From Calonectria ilicicola (taxonomy: Eukaryota > Ascomycota > Sordariomycetes > Hypocreales > Nectriaceae), in the NCBI GenBank assembly GCA_020809705.1, contig CP085832.1, positions 2,294,001-2,358,000 of the forward strand: 64,000 nt of DNA, read 5' to 3'. The notes beneath the pieces were generated by a model that saw only the letters and a program-made list of their open reading frames with translations, had not been told where the DNA came from and ran no database searches. Below are positions 54,966 through 64,000 of the stretch, piece by piece; position 1 is the first letter of the stretch, and each line of letters starts with the position of its first letter. The translations under genes were made by a program, and so were the position numbers.

Positions 54966-55593
54966 GACGGATAAAAGGGGAAATACTGTTTATTGTATCT
55001 AGAACAATCGCGTTTAATAAGATCAGGCTACCCCCGCCAGATTGAGAAGATCGACTGTAGTTCCTCCGCCACGAAGAGAAATAATCATTCTTCCCTTTGC
55101 TTGTATTTATGCAATATTGGGCGGGATATTCCGATCCAAAGACGGCAATATCAGCTTCCGCAAATTATTTTAGTAGTGCGCCAACAAGCCTACCCCAAAT
55201 ACTTCAACAAGTAGCGGCGTTAGATAATTTTGTTAAATTATTCAAGTTAGTCATCATTTACGCTAGTATTTTGTCACTTTTCCCGCTACAGACTCTGATT
55301 GAGCTCTGATGTCGTCGTATGAATGAAGGAACATCCAATCAAAAGCCGTTAATATGAGAATTCTGCAGGCCCAAACTGCCTAATGGTGTAGCCCAGTGGT
55401 TTAAGATGGGTCAAATAATGGGTGGCGCTATTGCAGGCTCTGCATCCGCGGATGAGTTTTCCGCGGTTAACCCAAATTGTCCGTGGTATAATTTCTTAAA
55501 TCGCCATTACCACAGCTTCAATTTGTTGTATATATATTAATCCTAGAAGGGGTTTACGGTCATTTCGTCACCTTCGTCGCACCCACTCTAACC
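54966..55593. promoter_or_regulatory. Upstream region of the Zn2Cys6 gene with clustered CCGYGG sites
   Basis: The segment holds TCCGCGGA at 55445-55452, TTTTCCGCGG at 55457-55466 and TCCGTGG at 55480-55486, three copies within 42 bp, about 110-150 bp upstream of the regulator start. TATATATTAA follows at about 55530, probably the TATA region. The 3' flank of the decarboxylase is at the left end. Confidence 0.7.
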
Positions 55594-57718
55594 ATGCGAC
55601 AAGACGATCGAAATCCACGACCTTACCGATCCCATTTGCAGCCAGCTTGTTTGGCATGTCGCAAGCGGAGATCACGATGCCAGACCGAAGCAAGCTCAGA
55701 AGCCTGTCTTACCTGTCAGATCCATGGGACTGAATGCGTCTTCCCATCGGCCTCCGCACCACAGAAGCCTCGATCTCGGAAATCTCCAAAAAAGCGTGCT
55801 AAGTCTGTTATGGTAATGGTTGTTCATCCAAAGACAAGAAGACATCTAATATAATCAGGCGGACTCCGATACAATTTTCTAGCCAGAGAACAGAAATGAT
55901 CATGAAGTCAATTCAAGCTTTCGACGAATACCCTTACATGATTCGTCCCCTTCATCAGATACTGGGCCTGCAATTCGATCTGACAAGCGTCCGGAAGAGC
56001 GTACAGAAACCCGACAATCACCCGGCTACATCGAACCCAGCTTCCTAGATGATACTATGAATGGCGAGCGCCATTGTTTGCACGTCGTCAGCTCAGCTAT
56101 AGCGAAGGATAATATAGCATTATCGGATTATATCTCTTTTATGCCGGACAAAATGCGCAATGTGGCTTTGCAATCTTCGTCTCAACCTGCTCGATTTCGC
56201 CCTGTGCTATCCACCAAGGTCCGCCGAAGCCCGCTTGGCGTGTCTATAAATCAGTACCCCCCTCAAGACAAGTTGACTGTGATTGAGAAAATATTGGAGC
56301 CTTATACATCAGAGTTAATAGATCTGTGGGTTATTATTCCCGGAACAGGCAAAGAACTTCAAATTGACTGTAGTAGGTATTTCGAGGAAGTTCACCCCTG
56401 TTTCCCTCTGTTAGACGAGGCCTCGTTTCGTTGGCAATTCGAAACGAATAAAGACAAAATATCTCCTGCGCTGCTAGCCAATCTATATGCCCATACTGTC
56501 TCCTATTGGGACCGTTCCAAATCTCTTGCAAGCCATCCGTGTCCAGATCAGCGGTACATATGGAACCTGGCAAATGATGCAATTTACTCGGAGCTTCTTT
56601 TAACGCCTGAAATATCGATCATCTATGCCATCTTGCTAAACATCATTGGTCGTCCAGCAACGTCGCTTGTTGGAAATGGCGTTTTACTTGCGTCGGCTGT
56701 TGCGGTTGCTCGTTCGCTCGGCTTGAATTACACCCCTGTTCATTGGGAAATTTCTGCATGCGAAAGGTCCTTGAGAATGAAACTTTGGTGGGGTCTCATA
56801 GTTTGTGATCGCTGGTAAAGCAACCGTTAAGACTCACTTGTTTGGATCTAGAATACTAATTTCCCATGACGTAGGACGAGCTTGGCGTATGGAACCCCTC
56901 CATCGATCCACCGATGGGAATATAATGTCCCACAAATCCGCTTCCATGACATATACACAGATGATGCAGACACACCGAAACTTGACGCATCATGCATTTA
57001 TGTCGCCTTGGCTGAGCTGTCAGACTTACTCTACAACCTCTTACAATACATCTACGATATCAACGCGGTCATGACACGCAATCCAGACAGTTTCGACCGC
57101 GCCGTCAACGACTGGGTGGATTCCCTGGATGGACCGACGCGACTGGCAGCTATCGAAGGCGCCAATATATATATCCCCGGGGCGAGCAATTTGAGGCTGC
57201 TCTATCTTGTTGTGCGCCTTCTGAAAGATTGTATGAGACTTGAAAGGGACAAGCAAATCTGGAGGACGTACAACGGTCAATTCCCAAACTTCTGTCCCCA
57301 ACCCCTCATCACGTGCGATGACATACTCAGTTTCACGAGACAGCTAGATCCAAAGGCACTCAGTGGCTTCTGGCTCCCAACAAGTGCATTTTCATACTCA
57401 CTTGTCGTTAGCTTTCTCCTCCGGACTGCATTTGATGCAGAATCGTCACTAGAAGCTGTCGCAAACAATCGTTCGTTCAAAGTGGCAAGTGATCTGCTGT
57501 CAGTACTGCAAAAGTATCGGGAAGATCGTGGCTGGTGTATTGGTGATGCTTGTATTGAGCAGTATGGCGAGATAATTGCGAAGATTGAACTCGAGGGCAT
57601 GTCTTTTAATCAAGTGAATGCGGGGAGCGATAGTTTACGAGACCTTTCCTTTCTGACAGATGCATCAATTGTGGAACATTTTTTATCTAGTCATTTACAT
57701 ATAGACCGAGCACCATAG
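55594..57718 (+). CDS. Zn2Cys6 transcription factor of the putative decarboxylase/permease regulon
   Basis: A binuclear zinc cluster regulator, exons 55594-55812, 55883-56814 and 56875-57718 (664 aa). The zinc cluster is CLACRKRRSRCQTEASSEAC then CLTCQIHGTEC, six cysteines with a long loop, followed by a basic stretch (KPRSRKSPKKRAK). The fungal_trans domain follows in exon 2: LIDLWVIIPGTGK, YFEEVHPCFPLLDEASFRW, VAVARSLGLN, MKLWWGLIVCDRWTSLAYG, the last crossing the second intron and keeping RWTSLAYGTPP. Neighbouring decarboxylase and amino acid permease suggest it controls them, and three CCGYGG sites in its own promoter suggest autoregulation. Confidence 0.92.
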
Positions 57719-59398
57719 AAATGGAGAAAAGCCATCTACATATACCTACGATGAATCACAACCATAGCACTCGCTCATTTCAAGGAGGTTAGACGCCCAG
57801 AAATTAAGCGTATGGGATAATTTGATCCAAACCACTTGGTGGATGCTATCCCAAAGCTCAATGATAACCGGCTGCAAATTAACCCATATTTCGGAAGTCT
57901 AGGGCTCAGAATGCTCTAATCAGTGCTATTTCTTAAAAGGCGCTACCGTCCGGGTGCTGTCATGACTCGCCATCGGAGTAGACCAGTTAGTAAGTCTACA
58001 GTTTTCCGTGGAATACTTTTCACACTGTCCAAAGGATAGGTCTGCCGTGGAACCCGCATGATCATATTCCCTACTCTGATTTCTTTTTACTCAGCCCGAG
58101 TCCGCGGGTAGCGGAAGACATTGTTTTTCTCCTCCCTATGAACAGGCAGCATTGAGAAAGTATGCAGCAACAATCATCCGACGAACGCCCCTGAACTTCC
58201 CATCGGCAACCGGCATGTCTTGCCTGCCGCCAGCGCAAGCCATGATGTCAGTCTCTAATGTAGTTATTGTGTCCACAATACGGACTGTATCTTCCCACCT
58301 GATTCAAATGTTTGGCATTACCTGGGGGCCAATAGTAATTACGAACATCTCGAAACTGAACACAATCCAATAGAATGATTTCATTCTAGTCAAAGCCTTT
58401 CCCATGATCTGTTCATGATTTTTACACATGAGTATTACATGCAACAATAACAGACCATGGACATTAGACGTGAAGAGCCAGATGGTGGAACTGGATATAG
58501 CCATTTAAATGAGCCGCTAAAGATACCATTGGGCAACTATTATCTCAGCTCATTCATGTAGGACTCGTCCGAACCTCAAGGTTATTGGGGAGGTTGATCG
58601 TATGACAGTGGGGAGGGCAATGCATGGGTGGCAACATCATTGTCAGAGAGATTCCAACCGAAGCGAGACGTCGTTTGCTCAGTTGGCTCTTATCGAGTAG
58701 AGTAGCCGTAGATCTGCGTGATGATGCCGCGGTTAGTCTACATGCCACTTGACATGCATGGATCGTTCCAGACCGGCCTGATAGGTGCTGTTGCGGTTGT
58801 GATCCGGTAAACTATCAGCATCCTTTCCACGGAAAAGTAATAGCACCCGTATGTCAACCGTGGAAAACCGGAAGCAGCGCTAACGCCTGCAGACGATTAG
58901 GAGTAGCTGATATTGAACGCATTCAGTAAGATTACATTTAATTATGGAGTAAATGATGATTGGTAATTACAAGTCCCACAGGCTTCATGGTCTTCTCAGT
59001 GGATTAGAAGCTGAGAAGGAGGTGTATGGAGACAATAAACCTGCGGGTATGCTTCTTTGTGTTAGGTAGTGGCAGGCTAAAACTGCAAGGAAAGTTGCTT
59101 CCCCTCACTCAGAGGCTGGGGCACTAACGCTCGGATCAAATGACGCTGGCCGATCCAAAACGCACTACACCTTGTAGAGAATCCCGGCCTTTTCCTATCG
59201 TTACAAGGTGATATCCCAATACCTCGCGTAGCGTTTTCGTCGATTGCCGACCAAATGTGTGATAGAGTCGCCGCGGAAATACATTACACCCCGGAACTTA
59301 GACGTGTGCAGATGTTTTGCTAATTCCACAACTATAAAGCTCGTGGGTGAATCCCGCAGTGCAGTTCGCCATCATCGATATCAATCCCAATTATAAAA
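57719..59398. promoter_or_regulatory. Amino acid permease upstream region with CCGYGG sites
   Basis: This 1.7-kb region has six CCGYGG elements: TTTTCCGTGGAA at 58002-58013, CCGTGGAA at 58045-58052, TCCGCGGG at 58101-58108, TTTCCACGGAAAA at 58824-58836, CCGTGGAAAA at 58858-58867 and CCGCGGAAA at 59271-59279, the last about 120 bp before the ATG. Frames in between show no motifs. Confidence 0.65.
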
Positions 59399-61239
59399 AT
59401 GGACAAAATCAACATTGACCCATCAAACCTGGAGTCTAGTCCCACAAAGGAGGGTCAAGGCACCAGTATAGAGTACCATGACCTAGCACGACAGTAAGAT
59501 CCCCATATTCTGTGTTTATTCCAAGATAGAGTCATTTACAATTAGGCTGGCAGACTCGAGTCCCGCCATATTCAATTCATCGCCATCGGCGGGGCCATTG
59601 GCACTGGCCTTTTCTTGGGAATTGGGCGAGCATTGACCCAAGCTGGGCCACTTAGCCTCCTCCTTGGCTACACGATCTCCGGCATCGCCATATACTGCAT
59701 GGTAAACTATTCTTCGTAAAAGCCACCTTTCCAGGTATAAACTAACGAAATGCTCACAGATGCAAAGTCTTGGAGAAATGACCACATGGCTCCCTCTCCC
59801 AGGCGCCTTGCCTCAATTTGCGAGTCGCTGGGTCGACCCGGCGTTGGGCTTTGCTCTTGGATGGAATGTAAGTCTATGGTATATTTACTACTTCTCCCTG
59901 CTGGACTAATTTATTTTCAAAGAGTTGGTATTATTGTGTAATGACTCTCTGCGCCGAAATCTCTGCTGTCGCTGTTATCATTGGATACTGGCCTGGAGCC
60001 GAAGGCATCAACATTGCAGCCTGGATATCCCTCTCGATCATTGTCGTCACTTGTTTAAATCTCTTCGCCGTTTCCGTGTACGGAGAAGCCGAGTTTATAT
60101 TTGCCAGCATCAAAATCATTACCATCGTGGGTCTGATTCTGTTTGCCCTAATCATCGACCTAGGCGGGTCCAGCCAAGGCCGTCTCGGCTTCACCTACTG
60201 GAAGAATCCTGGTGCTATGAAGGAATACATTGCCGAAGGAAACTTGGGTCGGTTCTTGGGATTTTTCTCGACCCTTGTCAATTCCGCATTTTCTTTTGGT
60301 GGCATCGAGACTGTTGCCGTTGCTGGTGGAGAAGCCAAGAACCCTCATCGAAATATCCCCAAGGCAGTGCGACGCGTTTTTTGGCGCATCGTCTTTTTTT
60401 ACGTTCTTGGAGCGTTGGCCATTGGTGTCACTGTCCCATATAACGACCCGAACTTACTCAGTGCGCAGAAAAATGGCAGCAAGGATGCTACAGCGTCTCC
60501 TTGGGTGATTGCCGTCTCTCGAGCAAACATCAAAGTTCTTCCTTCGATAATTAATGCAGTCATCCTAAGCTCCGCTGCCTCATCGGCCAACGCCATGACA
60601 TTTAATGGAAGCCGATACTTGTACGCTTTAGCCTCTAGTGGCCAAGCCCCTAAAATCTTCTTGAAGTGTAGCAAAAAGTATGTTCTAGCTCAATTAATTG
60701 TATCAGCAGCAGAATACTAACATCCTATTAGCGGAGTCCCATGGGTTGGCGTACTGACTGTTGCTACCACTTCTCTCCTTTCGTTTCTTTCATGCAGCTC
60801 AAGCAGCAGCATCGCTTTTACTTGGTTCCAAAACTTGACAACACTTTCCTCCCTGTTTACCTGGGTCGGAATCTGCATTATTTACCTCAGATTTCATCAA
60901 GCCCTTGCCGCCCAAGGGGTTGATCGCAACACTTTAGTCTTCAAAGCTCCCTTTCAGCCCTATCTTGCGTACTTCTCAGTGGTTTTCTTCTCTTTAATTA
61001 TAATTTTCAACGGTTTCTATGCATTCACGCCATGGAATACCAACAATTTCATCACGAGCTATCTCTCTATCCCAATTGTATTCGGGTTGTTTTTCTTTTG
61101 GAAGATCTATAAGAAGACAGAGTGGATTTCATCTAAAGATGCTGACCTGTTTCGGGATAAGGCCGAGATTGACTCCATCATCTGGGAAGAGCCTAAGCCT
61201 AAGAATCTATTGGAGAAGTTTTGGTACTGGTTAGCGTAA
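59399..61239 (+). CDS. Amino acid permease (APC superfamily, YAT-type)
   Basis: This plasma-membrane amino acid/H+ symporter has five exons: 59399-59493, 59554-59701, 59760-59867, 59923-60677 and 60732-61239 (537 aa). The start of the transport core is ARQLESRHIQFIAIGGAIGTGLFLG, the signature substrate-binding helix. MQSLGEMTTWLPLPGALPQFASRWVDPALGFALGWNSWYYCVM continues over introns, and later FSFGGIETVAVAGGEAKNP and VPYNDPNL are typical. Twelve helices are visible. The last exon starts NGVPWVGVLTVATTSLL. Its CCGYGG-rich upstream DNA and the neighbouring decarboxylase suggest uptake of dialkyl amino acids; the real substrate is unknown. Confidence 0.92.
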
Positions 61240-61713
61240 TAATCACAGGCATGCCATGCCAACTTGAAGATGAGTGTTGAAACTTGGAGGGATAGACAGA
61301 GCCGGCTCCCAAGCGCAGCCAATTGCGAAACACTCATAAGCTGGTTAAGATATCACTTTTATTTACGTTTAACTAGGTTAAGTCAAGTAACAATGCGTGA
61401 GGGTCCTCCAAAGCCCTCCTAATCAAGTGCCCAACTCATCAATTACTGTCTTGGAATGACCCCACTTTAAGTGTGATGGCTCAAACTGACCTACCCGGGA
61501 GCCGGTCGGGTCAGGCTTAGCGACGACACCTTCTTGGCCGGCTTGGCAAGTATAATGAACTGGAGTTTTATTTTTGAAACCTCTCAGATTGGTGTCAACC
61601 TTCCCCGTCTCCAAAGGCAATTTAACCACGTTCTCATGGCCATTCTCACAGACCCAGGACGCCGCCTCGGAAATCTCAGGTGTCCATATCCCATTTCTCC
61701 ACTCCTATTTTAA
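61240..61713. other. Convergent intergenic region
   Basis: 3' flanks of the permease and the aspartic protease. No gene or repeat was found. Confidence 0.45.
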
Positions 61714-63098
61714 TCATAACACGGTTGGCTTGTTTGCAAATCCCACGCGAAAATTCCCTAGATCGAATACAACGAACTGCGCTTTGAGAAGAATGTCTCC
61801 TATGACGGCAAATGGTGCACCGTTGGTGGGCTGGATTCCTCCGTAGCAGGTCACACCGTTTGTCGTGTAATAGTTCATGTAATGACCGGGTACAACACCT
61901 CTGAAATCTTGGCCGAGACCAAAAATGAAGTCGGGAAGCTTCTCGGAACAGGAAAACACGACGACTCCTTGTTGAGTGTCAAAATATGCACTTGGAACGT
62001 TCCTGTAGTATTCTTCCACCATGTCATTGGGCAGCAAGAGAAGCGATGTGCCGGTATCTACAATTGCGTTCCAAGGCCTTCCCTTGAACGCAGAGCCCTT
62101 GCCGACTTGGTAACCAGATGCGGTAATCATCCAATAAGGAGAGTTTCTTTCGATGTACTCATATTTGAGCTGGCCGTGATATTTTAACGGGTTGATGAAA
62201 CCAAAGTCGTAAGTTCCGGGGCGACCTTTTTGAAGATCTGCAGTAAACAGAGGCTGACTGAGCTGATCCTTGACATTGGAAAAGTAGGTATTCTGCCTGT
62301 ATGGCCGTACACTGTTTGCAGCACTTGAAGCCATCCCCAAAATTCCAGATGTGAATGTGTTTGCAAGGAGGTCCTTGGAAGCTCGAACGGCGACTTGAAC
62401 AGCTTGACGCTCGACATAAGTCCCTCCAATGCGGACTTTATCTTCGTACACAACGCCATGTGCCTCGCTGTCGTCGCCATACTTCACCTTCCACGAGTAC
62501 CCAAGGAGTTTGTTGCTTGTGATAGACCTTTTGGGTTGATAAAGTATATGGTTGGACATCCAAGCAAGGTAGGTGTCAGTTCCAAATGTCCATCTATTAA
62601 ATATTAGAAGATAAGCTCAGGGGAAAGATTAGACTTACAAATCGGAAGATCCAGTATCCAAAACTAATGGAAGAGTCTGTGGCGGTGTCCCGACTTCCAC
62701 GGAAAGAATATATTCTGCATCGAAAATAGGCGACGGAATGGTCACGGCGAACCCATCACGGGGACCTGTTTCATCATTAGTGAGGAACGCAGTAAACGAA
62801 TCTTTCAAGAAGGTTCACCCGTACTCTTCTTGTTATCCAGATTTTCCTTATAATTTGCACGCAAATGTGAAGGCAATGTTAGATTATACTTAAGGTGTGC
62901 CCGTACCAATTCAGCGGGCACATTACGATCTTTAAAATGACCATTTCGCCTCTCACTCAATGAAAATGTTTTTGCCCCATGAGACTTTTGATCCCCGTTT
63001 TCCGACTTCCAAAGTAGCTCCGAAGTTCCGTTTGAGGTAGGCACTCCCCATGTTATACCAGTAACGAGCGAAAATAGAAAAAAGCTAGAAATCTTCAT
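61714..63098 (-). CDS. Secreted pepsin-like aspartic protease
   Basis: A secreted acid endopeptidase of family A1. Exons are 63098-62819, 62765-62639 and 62593-61714 (428 aa). The signal peptide is MKISSFFLFSLVTGITWG, followed by a propeptide rich in Lys and Arg (to about residue 95). The catalytic Asp motifs are visible: VLDTGSSDLW with the intron between exons 2 and 3 just inside, and IVDTGTSLLLLP. YGDDSEAHGVVYED is the flap with the conserved Tyr, and CYGGIQPTNGAPFAVIGDILLKAQFVVFDLGNFRVGFA is the C-terminal block. The pattern suits penicillopepsin-like enzymes. It could supply amino acids to the permease; it converges with it. Confidence 0.94.
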
Positions 63099-64000
63099 CG
63101 TGGGTTTGACTCACAAAACTGGACGGACTTGCTGATACGCGCCCTTCAAAGCCGAAATATTAGAGGCTATTTACACAAAGAAAATTACTCCTGAATTATT
63201 TTTTAATTAAATATTCTTTATTGTGTATCCTGGATCAAGCAGTTAGGGACGAGGAAACGACGAGCAGAAGTGTTGATACTTTGAGACAAATCAGGGTAAA
63301 ATGGATGACCATAAATACCACGTAATGAACGTTTCGATTCCAAAACGAAAGTAAAATGAAAAGAAGGGACAACTTGTCGCAACGATATTTCAACGACCTC
63401 TTTGAAGAAAGCAGAGGTTGTGTAACATCTTATACTTAAGTCTACACCGTGAGTTCTCGTTGCCACATGAAACGTGAATGCACCGAGTCTTACATTCCTC
63501 GCCACCTCCTTAATTACCCACATTAATGAGTGAAAAAAAGGTGAGACCTATATGCGGGTTTTTTTATCTACAATCAATTGCGCGTAGGAAAATGAGACAG
63601 TGGAAGTTCATATGACGTACCTGTCCGGGCAAAGGTATGCCTAGCGCCCGATCGACCAAAAATTCGCATACCAACGAATAAGTTCTTCCTCAGGAACCAG
63701 AATAATGGATACAATTTAAGACACCAGAACCTCTGTTTGCAATTGAGTTTGTGTGATCGCCTCTTGGCAAGCTGTCATGTGAACAGAGATACATGCCAGT
63801 TTATTAAAGAGGGACCGGATCATATTACCAATCGCCATTTTTATTTGACTATCGATATTATCACGGGCCTGACCATCATAAGTTGAAAGAGGTGAAATTA
63901 ATAGCATTCAAAAGATTCATTTTCATTTATGCACCCAATCTCCCAAATTTCGACTCTCAGGGTGTACTTAAGAAGCTGTCATCCGACTTATTCATCTGCC
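63099..64000. other. Region upstream of the aspartic protease
   Basis: The protease promoter side is close to 63100; the rest has AT-rich sequence with short frames and no motif. No supported gene reaches the window edge. Confidence 0.4.

Noticed and set aside
55385..55440. tRNA-like A-box word (TAGCCCAGTGG)
   Set aside because: No B box (GGTTCGANNCC) or cloverleaf pairing follows; not a tRNA.
57719..59398. Possible extra gene between the regulator and permease
   Set aside because: The frames here are short and lack motifs; the region is better explained as a long promoter with clustered sites.

Overview
The window is nuclear DNA of a filamentous ascomycete (Pezizomycotina; probably a sordariomycete, perhaps Hypocreales). 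I infer this from short introns (about 44-85 nt) with GTRNGT-type donors and CTRAY-like branch points, Zn2Cys6 regulators, an RTA1-like protein, a PL3 pectate lyase, an L-amino-acid oxidase of a fungal type, and three NOD-like receptors. The species cannot be fixed from the sequence alone. Gene models were built by hand: each junction was chosen so that reading phase is kept and family motifs continue across it.

Layout. 1-7 kb is conserved housekeeping: succinyl-CoA ligase beta subunit (LSC2), an O6-alkylguanine-DNA alkyltransferase and mitochondrial ISA1. 7.8-20 kb holds a large NLR-like gene that appears to carry two esterase (SesB-type) domains before its NACHT domain, then an RTA1-like membrane protein, a Zn2Cys6 regulator, a carboxypeptidase S (CPS1) with a GC-AG intron, a possible EF-hand micro-gene and an NAD(P)-binding epimerase. 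20.7-35.4 kb is accessory: a PNP-NACHT-ankyrin NLR with nearly repeated ankyrin units, an unknown polytopic membrane protein, a DAO-type flavoenzyme divergent from an L-amino-acid oxidase that is broken by one in-frame TAG, and an esterase-NB-ARC NLR. 36.4-43 kb holds a Zn2Cys6 regulator broken by one in-frame TGA at a conserved Trp, divergent from a monocarboxylate-type MFS transporter, then an amadoriase/saccharopine-oxidase-like flavoenzyme. 44.9-50.2 kb holds a NUDIX hydrolase, a secreted pectate lyase, a nucleotidyltransferase-like protein and a secreted GDSL esterase. 51-63 kb holds dihydroxyacetone kinase, a 2,2-dialkylglycine-decarboxylase-like enzyme, a Zn2Cys6 regulator, an amino acid permease and a secreted aspartic protease.

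How they may work together. The three NLRs have different N-terminal effector and NOD domain combinations and lie within 28 kb, which looks like an NLR-rich accessory block. The decarboxylase, regulator and permease share a recurring CCGYGG element flanked by A/T in their non-coding DNA (53.2-59.3 kb). I propose a small regulon for uptake and breakdown of alpha,alpha-dialkyl amino acids such as 2-aminoisobutyrate. The LAAO and DAO-type oxidase pair would release H2O2 from amino acids or amines, but the LAAO is presently interrupted.

No rRNA, convincing tRNA, CRISPR or intact transposon was seen.
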